The translations under genes were made by a program, and so were the position numbers. The notes beneath the pieces are model-generated. The model saw nothing but the letters and a program-made list of their open reading frames with translations, did no database searches and was not told the DNA's origin. From Rhizomys pruinosus (lineage: Eukaryota; Chordata; Mammalia; Rodentia; Spalacidae), in NCBI GenBank assembly GCA_009823505.1, contig VZQC01000355.1, positions 636,891-700,890 on the forward strand: 64,000 bases of DNA. The letters are read 5' to 3'. Positions 10,220 to 20,149 of the stretch are shown here, piece by piece (position 1 is the first letter of the stretch; the number at the start of each line of letters is the position of its first letter).

Positions 10220-10583
10220 AGGCTGGGCATTGTGGAGCACGCCTTTGATCCTAGCCCTTGGGAGGCAGAGGCAGGCGGATCTTTGTGAGTTCAAGGCCAG
10301 CCTGGTCTACATAGCGAGTTCCAGGACAGCTGGAGCTACAGGGAGACCCTGTCTCAAAAAGACCAAACATAGTGGCACACACACCTTTAATCCCAGCACT
10401 TGGGAGACCTTAGACTTCAAGGCCATCCAGGTCTACCTACAGAGTTCTAGGCCAGTGATACATAGTAAGGCCCTGTTTCATAAACAAATGNTGTGAGTTC
10501 AAGGCCAGCCTGGTCTACATAGCGAGTTCCAGGACAGCTGGAGCTACAGGGAGACCCTGTCTCAAAAAGACCAAAAAAAAAAA
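10220..10583 (+). mobile_element. B1 SINEs inserted into the B2, with an N
   Basis: Three B1 stretches lie in tandem: 10220-10370, a different B1 at 10370-10490, then a third partial B1 from 10492. A single n is at 10491. Bases 10492-10573 appear to repeat 10284-10365 exactly. The B2 sequence on both sides shares gccaccat(c/g)tgg, the target-site duplication of the insertion. Confidence 0.85.
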
Positions 10584-10665
10584 AAGGCCACCATGTGGGA
10601 ACAGAACCCGGTCCTCTGCTAGAGCAGCCAGCGCTCTTAACTGCTGAGCTATCTCTCTAGCCCTG
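10584..10665 (-). mobile_element. B2 SINE, left part, continued
   Basis: Reverse B2 head (accatgtgggaacagaaccc to gagctatctctctagccc) completing the copy interrupted at about 10217. Confidence 0.85.
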
Positions 10666-10689
10666 AAGCAAATTCACTTAAAAAAACAA

Positions 10690-11195
10690 ACAAACAAAAA
10701 AACAGCTTTGGAGGCTGATGGGCCAAGTAGCATCACAGCCCTGCAAGGGACCCTCTTGTTTATGTCCCTTCATAACAGATATGTTTGGAGCACACGTCAA
10801 GAGATCACATTGTGGGAACAGGAAGGCAGACTGAGCTCTCTCATTAGGCGCCCTTTCCACCAACAGCCAAGGACCTCTCAGTAGGCACCATCTCCCATCG
10901 CCACCCTGAGGACCAGTCTCCAACACTTGAAGCTTGGGAGAAACCCACTGTATTTACAGAATGGGTTCTGATAATGGTCTGCTCTGAAGGGATTGATTGC
11001 GTAGGTTATGGCCAAGCTGGCCTCTGTGGCAGGGTCCTAGACGCAGCATCTTCCCACCACGCACTGGCTCTGTGACTTAAACCATCCCAAGAAGAGCCCA
11101 TTAAAGAAGCAGGCTGGGGGAAGCTGTGGAAATGTGTTTAAATGTCCAAAGTACATTTGAAATAGGGGGTGTATAAGAACCCCCCCCCTTTCCTT
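10690..11195. other. Intergenic unique sequence
   Basis: Between the two convergent genes. No repeat family or coding exon was recognised. Confidence 0.5.
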
Positions 11196-11198
11196 TTG

Positions 11199-11290
11199 AA
11201 GATTCTCTTTCTGTGCAGTCCAGAATGGCCTTAAAGTCGCTATCCTGCTTCTGTCTCTCAAGTGCTGGTGTTACAGGTGTGTGTCCCCAT
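11199..11290 (-). mobile_element. B1-like fragment
   Basis: Reverse, diverged: ctcaagtgctggtgttacag gtgtgtgtcccc with a matching upstream half. Short and old. Confidence 0.45.
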
Positions 11291-12407
11291 GGTAAATCAT
11301 AGAGTGATACAAGGCTGTGGTGGGGTACAGGTAGGAGATCTGGGATCCTTTTAGCATTAAGCTGGCATTTTTGTCTAGGAGAGGCAGGTGGACTAAGTGG
11401 CTGCTGGGAGGAAAGGGACCCGGGGGAGAGAATGAACTCTTTGGGGAGCTGGGAGCCATCTCTGGGGTGGGGTTCTAAGGCTCCCTGATGTTGCTGGACA
11501 GTGGGGACTTCCTGGTCTCCAGAACTGTGAGCAGAGCAAATTCAGCATTTCTCGTAGTTTTCCCATTTTGTGGCACAGCTGTCCCTTTGTGAGTTCCACC
11601 AAGAGCAGACTGAAAAATGTTAATGAATTTTGTCTGTACTGAACACAGACCCCCTCCCAGTATTCCTAAGCAATACAATAGAAACCCATTTACATTCTAT
11701 TTATATTGTATTATATATTGCAAATAGAAATAAGGTTGTATGTAGGTTATCTACAAATGTGCCATTTGGAGCCATGGATGATTTGGGTACCTATTGGGGG
11801 GGTCTTATAACCAATTTCTCTCAGATGCGGCAGACAGTTACATACTACTGTTATAGCAGAAGCAACTGCATCATGACACCATCTACTCTTTAGATATTCA
11901 GTGATTATACCAGTCAGGCTTTCCATATTTTCTGTCCGAACCTTGACAGTTACTCACCTTATGGTATTTAGTGTTAACTTGTGGTAAAAGTAGATGGGTG
12001 GGTTTATCTAACATCCACAACTTTCCTTCTGTTCCACTCCACTGGCCCTACAGCATCGGGCTTTTTACATCACGTGGAAGTTGATAAGAATCGAAGTTGC
12101 TGCCAAGTCTGGAAAATTCGAGTAGAGCCCAGCAGCAACCTGCCTCTGCTTGGTACTGATGTGCACATGTTGAGAAGCATTGGATCCCACCGTCCCCTAT
12201 CCCTCCATGCATGCATTCACACAGCCTGGTGAACCAGTTTCCCCCTGTGGGCAGCATTTGCATCTGACTTCAGAGTCCTCGGATGTTTGTGCCCCAGCAT
12301 CTTGTCCGGCTAGCTGTGTAGGATGCATAGCCGGGTTTTAAGCCAGTGTCTCTGGGAGAGGTGGCTTTCCGTGTCCTTGTGGAGTCAGTGCTTCTCCATC
12401 GAATCAC
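11291..12407. other. Intergenic unique sequence downstream of Pnoc
   Basis: No SINE and no convincing coding exon seen. Several ORFs of 60-90 codons overlap on both strands without splice context, so none is called. Confidence 0.5.
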
Positions 12408-12811
12408 TTAAAAACAGCCAACAAGTTTATTAACCATTTGCTCAGTAGAAGTTTAATGGAGAAATAGTTGTTCCAAACAGTCAACAAGAACAGCTCTTTT
12501 ACAAACAAGTTATGGCAGTGATGAGCCAAAACCCCAGGTTTGATTTCAGATTCCTCTCACCTGACCCTAGTAGCGGGAGGAAGGTGGGCGAGAAGGAAAG
12601 ATGGGGCCATTAAAGTGTTAGCTGGAGGAGGAATTACAAAAATACACTCTGATGTAGCAACAAGGTCGTGGTGAAACATGCCATGGGGACAGGAGACGAG
12701 CGGACAGAGAGGTGCTGCGGGCAGGCGCTCAGTGCCGGGAAGAAGGAATCCTGATTCCCAGCCGGCAGGTCTGGGTGTGGACACATGCTGTTCGGGGGAT
12801 CACCTGGATGC
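12408..12811 (-). other. Pnoc: Pnoc last exon (3' UTR)
   Basis: On the minus strand a strong acceptor (ttttctgtctccccag) is followed by gcatccaggtgatcccccga. From memory, this matches the human PNOC 3' UTR just after the coding exon. The exon runs to the AATAAA at 12426-12431 and carries no coding sequence. The 5' edge is well supported by the splice site; the 3' end is estimated from the polyadenylation signal. Confidence 0.75.
12426..12431 (-). terminator. Pnoc: Pnoc polyadenylation signal AATAAA
   Basis: The plus strand reads tttatt, so the Pnoc strand reads gttaataaacttgttggctg. Cleavage is expected about 15-20 bases further left. About 2.8 kb separates it from the Znf395 end, so the two transcripts need not overlap. 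Confidence 0.75.
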
Positions 12812-14261
12812 CTGGGGAGACAGAAAAGATTAACATGGAAAATCGTACGGGTTTGCTGAGCCTTCGATCCTATTTGCCCGAGAGATTGGAGCAGTCCAGA
12901 CAAGGCACAGATGACTTACTGATGCCTTTCCTTCCCAGGTGGCCAGAAGGGTTCCTTACTTAATGCCCTCTACTTGCCTGCTGCCTTCATCTGAGTCTAC
13001 TGGATAAAAGGGAAGTTGTTAGGCTGTGCTTAAAAGGCACAGTGATAAGACCCCTCCCTGGTAACACTTCTCTCCTCAGTACTCAGGTCCATCCTAAATT
13101 GTGTCCTCACTTGAAGCTCTCTTACACTGCACAGGCCCTCTAGGCTTGATGAGTATGCTTGCTGATGTCTAGAAGCTCAAGGCCTGGGGCTGCAGAAAGC
13201 ATTGCCAGTGTAAGTCAGGGAAGGGAAGGGTGACCCCAAGACCAGATGTGTCTTTGCAATTCTTCTAGGGCAGGGCTGCACCCCACTCTCTTCCCTTAGG
13301 GCTCCACGACTCTTGAAGCAGGTAAGGCTATGTGTGTAGCTGAATAAACACAAGGTTTCTGCTGGTGGTTACAGGCTCATTAACACGTATCTACTGTGGA
13401 GCTCAGCAGCCATGTATGGACAGAAAAGAGAGAGCTGGTTGCAAGAGGAGACAAGAGGACGGCCATCAATAATACCTAAATGAGCTGGCTAATATTTCCC
13501 TCAAGAACTTGGCACGTTGAGCAAAGCAGCAGACAGAAGCCGGTTACTTGCTCCATTGCAGAACCTCTCAGTTGGATGTGTAATAGAAAAATCAGAAAAA
13601 CCAATTGTCTGGCTCAAAAAGTTTTTTTTTCAAATAAATTGATTCCTGCTAATGGGACTGGTCTTAAACTCTCTGTAGGTAAAGAATATTGTTGTGGCTT
13701 AAAATTAGATATGGGCTTTGGTGTCCCTTAAGAGCCACTTTAAAGAGATGTCTTTAAGATTTAAAAGAATTCATGCTACCTCTGAAAAAATTTACCACTA
13801 GGTACCAGACAGATATGGCTTAGAGAAGACTAGAATGCTTGAAAGGATCCGAGATGTGACTTCACAGACAGCACAGGTTCACCCAGGATGCCTGGAGATT
13901 AGTCATTCTATTAAAACCACTGCCTTCCTCCCTACAACTTAATATATGTGTCCGTATCTGTGGGTGGACTTGCTGCAAACGAGCTTGGCCCATGTGGGCC
14001 AGCCCATGCCAGAGTGTGGGCACAGAAGATCAGCATATGGATCAGTCTACCTCCAAGGAGTTCTAGGAAGGACGTGGCTAAATGGGAGGGTACATACGTC
14101 TTTCTTCTCTGCCTCAGAGTCAGGGAGTAGCTCCCACTGGGTGAAGCCTGGGGGTGATACTGCCAAGTTAATTTGTTCTGTGTATGTTTCTAAGCTGTTT
14201 CGAGAGACGTGCAGGATTCTACACATATTCATATCATGAAATGGGGATTAAGAAACAGACT
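12812..14261. other. Pnoc intron 3, unique part
   Basis: Intron between the coding exon and the 3'-UTR exon. No repeat was recognised in this stretch. Confidence 0.5.
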
Positions 14262-14420
14262 TAGCCAGGCATGGTGGTGCACGCCTTTAATCCTAGCACT
14301 TGGGAGGCAGACACAGGCGGATCTTTGTGAGTTCAAGGCCAGCCTGGTCTATAGAGTGAATTCCAGGACAGCTGGGGCTACAGGGAGACCCTGTCTTGAA
14401 AAGCCCCCCCCCCAAAAGAA
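14262..14420 (+). mobile_element. B1 SINE
   Basis: Typical B1 (agccaggcatggtggtgcac, then ggctacagggagaccctgtc) in Pnoc intron 3, with a C-run (ccccccccc) in place of the A tail start. Confidence 0.9.
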
Positions 14421-14988
14421 GCAGACTTGATGGCTGGGATTTTTCTTAAATCCACCATGCAAATTCCACTGCCATTCATAATTAGCACTGGGCTAGGGAG
14501 AGGAGTTGGGAATCAGCTGGGTCTTTGCTGTATGTTATCTGTTTGCTTCACACAAGTACAGGTGTGCCGCTGGGGGTGGGAACAGTCAGGAAAATAAGAG
14601 ACAGGGGAGATGACAAATCAAATGAAACACATGGTGCCCTGCAAAGTAGAAAAAAAAATCTACTAGGTCAGTTGGGCCAGATTCTGGAGTCCTGGCTAAC
14701 TGAGGATTCCATTTTCTACAAAGAACGGGTCTTTCCTTGGCAAGGTGGGAGGACGACCAAATGGCCTGTAGGAGGAAAAAACCCCCAGCAAGCATAACTC
14801 CTGGTCCTAACAGAAGTCCTTAGATGGGGAAATGGGAAATATTAATGCTTTCCACAGAGTCCGGCCACCTTGAGAGGTGGGACGAGGTAGATAAGCGCCT
14901 TTGAAGGTGGAGTAGTAATCAGCCTCTTTGCAAGATGGCAGCTATTGGGTGTTGCAGATAAAGTCTCTCAGGAAAGGTGAGCTGAATG

Positions 14989-15111
14989 GTTGCTATGGTA
15001 ACTGACTAGGGGAATTGGTCCACTTAACTGTCCCCATAGTAACTAAGCTCCTGGAGAGCCATGGAGGAATTGGTTATCATAACATGCTACTATTATCCCC
15101 ATGGTAACCAG
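14989..15111. promoter_or_regulatory. Cluster of three X-box-like sites (possible RFX)
   Basis: GTTGCTATGGTAAC at 14989-15002 is a near-perfect inverted repeat of the RFX X-box type. Two related half sites follow, ccccatagtaac near 15031 and ccccatggtaac near 15097. All lie in Pnoc intron 3. Function is inferred from motif shape alone. Confidence 0.3.
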
Positions 15112-15244
15112 TCCCTGAATGGGAGTGGTCAGCCTCAAGGAGCAACGGTGGGAAACTCTTTGCTCCCTAGAGAAAGCGTGGGTAGGAGGCAGAGACGTGA
15201 ATTTCCCTACCGCGCATTCCAAGAGATGGTACATGTGTCTGTAT

Positions 15245-15246
<2 letters not shown>

Positions 15247-15289
<43 letters not shown>
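15247..15289. repeat. (TG)n microsatellite
   Basis: About 21 tandem tg units in Pnoc intron 3. Confidence 0.95.
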
Positions 15290-15291
<2 letters not shown>

Positions 15292-15383
15292 GGGGCTAAC
15301 GTGCTTCCAGTTATGGAGAGAAGCCTGAGAATATTGAGTCTTTGAGGTCACGTCTTGCCCCCTCTCACTGGTGCCCAACTCAC

Positions 15384-15833
15384 TCATGGGTTGCAGTGGC
15401 CGGTGCAGCTGGGAGGGGTTCCTTCTGGCTACACATTACCATTCTGGTGCAGAGTGCGCCTGCGCTGGCTGGACTGCATGCTCAGGACCAGGTACTGCCT
15501 CATAAACTCACTGAACCGCTTCTGGTTGGCCAGCTTCCGGGCTGACTTCCGGGCCCCAGTGAAGCCCCCAAACCTCTTCTGCAGCTGCTTCTGCTCCACC
15601 TCACCAGCATCAACCATGCCAGGCTGGGCATCTTCCTGGGCTTGGCCTAAGCTCCTGACACGGGGCATTCGCTTCAGATGCTGCATCTCAGAGGCTCCGG
15701 GCTGGTAAAAAGCAGCTGACACGTGCTCTGGGTCAGCCGGGCTGAGCTTTGAGGAATCGCTGGCCACGACTTTAGCACATGGAGTCCAGAGAGGGCGTGG
15801 GAAGATCTTCTCTTCACACTCGAGAATACACAT
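15384..15833 (-). CDS. Pnoc: Pnoc main coding exon: nocistatin, nociceptin, NocII
   Basis: Encodes residues 43-176 of prepronociceptin, a secreted neuropeptide precursor cut by prohormone convertases. It begins MCILECEEKIFPRPLWTPC and ends TLHQNGNV, stop at 15429-15431. Dibasic sites free nocistatin (residues 98-127, ends EQKQLQ), nociceptin (130-146) and NocII (149-165, starts FSEFMRQYLV). Nociceptin activates the NOP (ORL1) receptor. Cys44, 48 and 61 here, with Cys21, 25 and 28 in the upstream exon, make the six-cysteine signature of opioid precursors. The acceptor reads ctttgcag and joins in phase 0 after FNLK; the donor is gtgagt (plus-strand 15378-15383), leaving 45 bases of 3' UTR in this exon. 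Total length 176 residues equals human. The nocistatin part lacks the acidic expansion known from mouse and rat. Confidence 0.98.
15522..15572 (-). other. Pnoc: Mature nociceptin/orphanin FQ coding segment
   Basis: Encodes FGGFTGARKSARKLANQ, the 17-residue peptide that is unchanged across mammals, flanked by KR on both sides. The FGGF start replaces the YGGF of classical opioids and sets receptor selectivity (established knowledge). Confidence 0.99.
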
Positions 15834-15966
15834 CTGCAAAGACACAGGCAGGGGAGGGAAAAGGGACTTCTGTTAGTTAAAGGCGAGGGATGAGCTAAGT
15901 CGTTGAATTATCCATATCTGTACCAGGCACGTGCTTCCAAAGTGTCTATTTCTCAAGCACTGAGCA

Positions 15967-15977
15967 GCAGTTTGTGT

Positions 15978-16017
<40 letters not shown>
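15967..16017. repeat. (TG)n microsatellite
   Basis: Tandem tg units, slightly interrupted at the left, about 135 bases upstream of the Pnoc coding exon in intron 2. Confidence 0.9.
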
Positions 16018-16126
16018 ACATGCATTTGTGTGTGGAGGCCAGAGGTTGACATCGGGTGGCATTGGGGGGGGTTCTTCCTCTATCACTCTCCACCTAATCT
16101 TTTAATGACATTTTTCTTCTAAAATC

Positions 16127-16129
16127 ATT

Positions 16130-16176
<47 letters not shown>
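16127..16176. repeat. (ATC)n microsatellite
   Basis: About 16 tandem atc units, in Pnoc intron 2. Confidence 0.95.
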
Positions 16177-16184
16177 GTGTGTGA

Positions 16185-16320
16185 GCGTAGGGTCAAAGGA
16201 CAACTGTGGAGCCAATTCTCTCCCTACAGCTTTATATGGGTTCAGGGATCAAACTCAGGTCACTAAGCTCTGCAAGAGCAGCTGGTGCTCTTAAGTGCTG
16301 GGTTATCTCTCTAGTCCCTC
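16185..16320 (-). mobile_element. B3/B2-type SINE fragment
   Basis: Reverse head: ggttcagggatcaaactcag, then ctgcaagagcagctggtgct and ttatctctctagtccc. Confidence 0.65.
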
Positions 16321-16324
16321 TTCT

Positions 16325-16550
16325 GTCTTATTAGGGGCAGGGGACAGAGTCTCTGGCTGATCTGGAATTCCTTGATTCAATTTGCTGGACTGTCTGGCCA
16401 GTAAGCTTCAGGGATCCTCTATCTCTGCTTCCACAGGGCTAGGATTATGGATGTGTGCCGTTATGCCTGGGTCTTCCCCGGGTGCTGGGATTGAACTCAG
16501 GTCTTCGTGCTTGTGTACCAAGCTCTTCACTAACTTAACAATCTCCCAAG
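16325..16550 (-). mobile_element. B4-like SINE
   Basis: Reverse, diverged: B1-like half (ctctgcttccacagggctag gattatggatg) followed by ID-like half (gctgggattgaactcaggtc to acaatctcccaagc). Confidence 0.55.
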
Positions 16551-16639
16551 CATCTGTGTAGCAGTTTTATATATAGTTTTTTTTTTTCCTTTTTTCAGAT
16601 ATGTAGAGAGAGTTTCAGAGCTGGAAACAGAACCATTTG

Positions 16640-16740
16640 GCACTGCTCTGTTATTTTACCAACAAAGAAACTAGGGTCAGAGATGTGTTAACCTATCTTC
16701 AAGTGATCCAGCAAGTTAACACAGACTGGGGGCACTGCAT
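16640..16740 (+). mobile_element. MIR fragment
   Basis: MIR-like core: ttttaccaacaaagaaacta gggtcagagatgtgttaacc and following aagtgatccagcaagttaa. Confidence 0.5.
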
Positions 16741-16799
16741 GCGACATTCTACTGTATCCTCATGGTTTTGGAGCTGAGTAGAGCTTGTGAATGGCACTC

Positions 16800-17640
16800 A
16801 GGTAGAAGAATTTTATTTCTTTCTCTCATTAGGCCCAGGGAAGGACAGACTGGTTAAAGAACCCAGGAAAGCATGTAGTTAAATCTGCATGTGTATTTTC
16901 AGGTCACCATGTAGGCTGGAGAGATGGCTCAGTCTGGAAAGTGCTTGCTGTGTAAGCACGAGGATCTCAGTTCATTCAGATCCCAAACATCCATGCAAAA
17001 GCTGTGCAGTTGTCTGCATAACCCTAACGTAGGACTAGGTAGGGGGCAGGGAACGGCAAATTTCTGGAGCCTCATGATCATCCAGTCTAAATAACTGGTG
17101 AGCTCTGGGTTCAATGGGAGAGCCTGTCTCAAAAATAAAGGAAGTAATAGGAAGACATATATACACACACAGGTGCAGGAACATGCACACATACTACGCA
17201 CATGTATATATACACACATAAGAACTAAAGTCACTGCGTAAAGAGCAAGCCGGTGTTCTGAATTCTCATTGTACACAGACTAGCCATCTCTATCAGTGTA
17301 TCCTTTGTAGCAAATGGTGGTCAAGACACTCTGGACTTAGGCAGGTTGGGCACGTGGAGTTAAACCTGCCATCTACTCTTGTGGGGAGGGGTTCCATTCT
17401 CAGTTACAGGCCAGAGTAGCCCCACGAGTGCCCTGCAGCTGCTCCGCCTCTCCAAGCATCACAGAGCCTAGTGGACAGCAGCGGCTGGACCATGTCATCT
17501 TTCTAGCCCCTTCTGGCTAGCCCTGACCTTGGCCTCATCCTTCTGTCTGACTCTGGGTCTCCCAGAAGTCCCAACTGTCAACTTTTCTTCCTGTGTGCTG
17601 CTTGGGCTTCCCCAGAATGCTCCTCCCCAAGTTCCTCTTG
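16800..17640 (+). repeat. Left copy of a diverged direct duplication
   Basis: Shares ordered blocks with 29440-29925: ttaaatctgcatgt (16879 / 29515), gtggagttaaac (17354 / 29638) and gaccttggcctca (17525 / 29816). A SINE of about 320 bases (16913-17232) interrupts this copy only, so the duplication is older than that SINE. No coding function was seen. Confidence 0.7.
16913..17232 (+). mobile_element. B3/RSINE-type SINE inserted in the duplicated segment
   Basis: Head ggctggagagatggctcagt, a middle with gtgagctctgggttcaatgg gagagcctgtctc, and a CA-rich tail. Related copies lie at about 35.5, 45.4 and 52.5 kb. Flanks share gtcac(c/t). Confidence 0.7.
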
Positions 17641-17659
17641 GCCTTGCCGTCATGATGAA

Positions 17660-18120
17660 GCGGTTGAAGAGCCCTTCCGAAAACCGTGGAGCTCTTGCCT
17701 GGTTCCCCGGGCACCTCGGGGTGCAGAGGCTGTCCACTGCCCATCCCACCCCCATCTCCTTTCTTTCTTACTGCATAACACCTGAAGTCAACAGATATGT
17801 TTCCCTACCTCCCTGCTATCAGAGACGGCTGGAGACAAGACTGGGAATGAGGAGATGACTCCAGTGCGGCTGGGCCTGCTTCTTCCTCTTCCTCCAGCAT
17901 CTGGTTTGGGATGTGGACATTCTCAGCTGTCATTCTGTTGCTACCATGATGCTATGAGGGAATTTGGGGGTGGAGTCATGTCCTGGAGGCCATACAAGCC
18001 CAGAATCCATATGCTGGCAGCGTGGAAAGACAGAAGGACTCCGGAACTGCCAGGCCAGCCCTGAACTCACTTCTCTATGAGGCATCAAATCACTGTCTCT
18101 GTGAATCCTACCAGTAGGAT
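17660..18120. other. Pnoc intron 2, unassigned
   Basis: No recognised repeat apart from weak similarity to older rodent repeats near 17930. Overlapping ORFs of 69-109 codons at 17495-17858 have no splice or family support. Confidence 0.4.
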
Positions 18121-18185
18121 ATGCTGAAGAGGCAGAGGCAGGAGGATCTGGAGTTCAAGGCCAGCCTGGGCTACATGGAGAGCTG
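18121..18185 (+). mobile_element. B1 SINE fragment
   Basis: Short middle part of B1: gaggcagaggcaggaggatc then aaggccagcctgggctaca. Confidence 0.65.
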
Positions 18186-18266
18186 GCTCCAGAGCCTACC
18201 AAGCCCACTAAAGGATTCATCCTTTCAATTCTGTTTCTCTAGAACCACTCCTGGTACCAAAATCTG

Positions 18267-18575
18267 TATTAGTCAGAGTTCTCTAAAGAAACAGAAGCAA
18301 CAGGACAAATATATAGCTATATACAATTTATTGATTTGCTCATGTGACAGAGTTCAAGGAGCCCAACAGTAGACACGCCACACTGGAGAGGCTGAGAATC
18401 CAGGGAACTGCTCAGTCCACAAGACTGGATGTCTCAGTAGTCCCAATCTGGTGCTGAAGGCCCGATGGATTCTAGGAGATCTGCCGGTCTCAGTACATGC
18501 TGGGATCCGAAGGGTTGATCACAGCAGCAAGACAAACTCACCAGATGAGAGAGGCAAGCCGCAGAAAAAAGGGAC
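18267..18575 (+). mobile_element. Older rodent interspersed repeat, left part
   Basis: Starts tgtattagtcagagttctct, a hallmark left end of a common mammalian/rodent interspersed repeat, and includes cagtccacaagactggatgt ctcag. It is interrupted near 18575 by the L1 and resumes after it at about 24524 (cctttta, then ccagcagaaggt), ending agtcaagttgacacccagga ttaaccatcaca at 24667. I leave the family name open. Confidence 0.55.
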
Positions 18576-18675
18576 CAGCTCCGGAGATCTCCTGAGCCCA
18601 GCGGCAGCAAGAGGGGGAGACAGGTAGAAACTGGGTGCCTTGGCGAGCTGATTGCTGATCGTTTGGTCCTGCTGT

Positions 18676-18813
18676 CTTTGGTTTGATTGGCCTTTGTGGC
18701 TGTGAGGTTGGAGTTATCCCCCCAGCTGGGATTAAAGGTGTGGTCTTTGGCTTGATTAGATCTAGTGGCTGTGGGGGCGGAGTTATCCTCCCAGCCGGTA
18801 TTAAAGGCACGCT
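18676..18813 (+). repeat. Two 69-bp tandem units in the L1 5' UTR
   Basis: Units starting ctttgg at 18676 and 18745 share ttgatt, gtggctgtg, ggagttatcc, ccagc and attaaaggt or attaaaggc. This resembles the tandem monomer design of rodent L1 promoters; promoter function is inference. Confidence 0.7.
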
Positions 18814-19179
18814 TGTGTGACTCTTGAGATTTGAGATATCCTGAGGCCAGCTGAAGGTACTGGGGCTTGGGCTGAAGAGCGCCCCCCCACCCCTGCAACT
18901 AAGATTACGAAGAAGGATCTGAAGGAGGCAAGCAAAGCAACAAAGCAAGCCTTCAACACGTGAAGAGGCATTTAGGACGCACATTGGAATACAAGCAATT
19001 AGAAGCCCATATGCCAGGATCACGAATAAGAGACTACACTGGAAAGGGGCAGTATACTCCCGTGCCAAGCTTTAACCAACCCTATGGATGACTCTGCAGT
19101 GGGATCCCTCCGGGGATCCCCCAGGACACAGACATCAGAAACACAATTGGGAACATACTTAAAGATTTACAAGATCATA

Positions 19180-20125
19180 AAGAACAATTAAGAATAAGAA
19201 AAGAGAAGGAGGACCGAGAGAGAGAGAATGACAAGCTCCGGAAGGAAGTAGAAACACTGAAAAGGATCCATGGCTGGAAAAGAAAAAGAAACCAACCAGC
19301 AAACAAAAGAGCTACAAAAGAGATCGGAGAAGCTCCAAAAGAAATAGAAACACTAAGAAATCAGAAGAGGAAATGAAAAAGGAAATCAAACAAACTCATC
19401 CCATTCAAGAGGAAAAGAATGAAAAAAGCCTCAGAAGCAGAATGGAGGAACAGACAAAGAATAATCAGAGACTGAGGACACACAGAACAACTAAAAACCT
19501 CAAGGAAAGATTATGAAAATGTAAAAATAACACAAAAATGGAACAACCAGAGCTGTGGGACACGATGAAAAGATCAAACCGCTGCATCATAGGAATAGAG
19601 GAAGGAGAAGAATCCCGAGAGAAAGGTATGGATCAGATCTTCAACAGATAATAGATGAAAACGCCCCCAAACTCAAAAAGGACAAACCAATAACAATAAA
19701 AAAGTCACATAGAACTCCAAACAGCAAGACAGAAAAGAAATTCTCCATCTCCACGCCACATCATAGTAAAAGGGCTGGACACCCAAACAAAGACAAAATT
19801 CTTAAAGGCAACAAGAGAAAAACAACAAGTGACCTATAGGGGAAACCTATCAGATAACAACGGACTTCTCACAGCAAACGATGAAGGCAAGAAGAACCTG
19901 GAGCAAAGCATTCCAGTGTTGAGGGACAATGGATGCAGCCAGGTTACTATACCCAGGCAAAAATGTCAATCATATGGAAGGGAGAGAGGAAAATCTTCCA
20001 TGACATAAACAACTTGAAAGAAAACAATGTCCGAAAACCAACCCTTCAGAGAATACTTGAAGCAATTCAAAGAACAGAAGAAAGGAGCAACAACCCCAGG
20101 CAACGAAGAAGGAGAAATCAATAAA
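19180..20125 (+). pseudogene. L1 ORF1 remnant (RNA-binding chaperone)
   Basis: A purine-rich stretch encodes a charged coiled-coil-like region. Fragments of the L1 ORF1 C-terminal domain follow in shifted frames, including KPITIKKSHRTPN near 19700 and KMSIIWKGERKIFHD near 19960. Multiple stops and frame changes make it a pseudogene. Confidence 0.75.
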
Positions 20126-20149
20126 AAGCATAACTGCATAAGTAGAAAC

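Noticed and set aside
18538..19068. 176- and 154-codon ORFs on the minus strand
   Set aside because: They run antisense through the older repeat and the L1 5' UTR, overlap each other in different frames and match no family I know.
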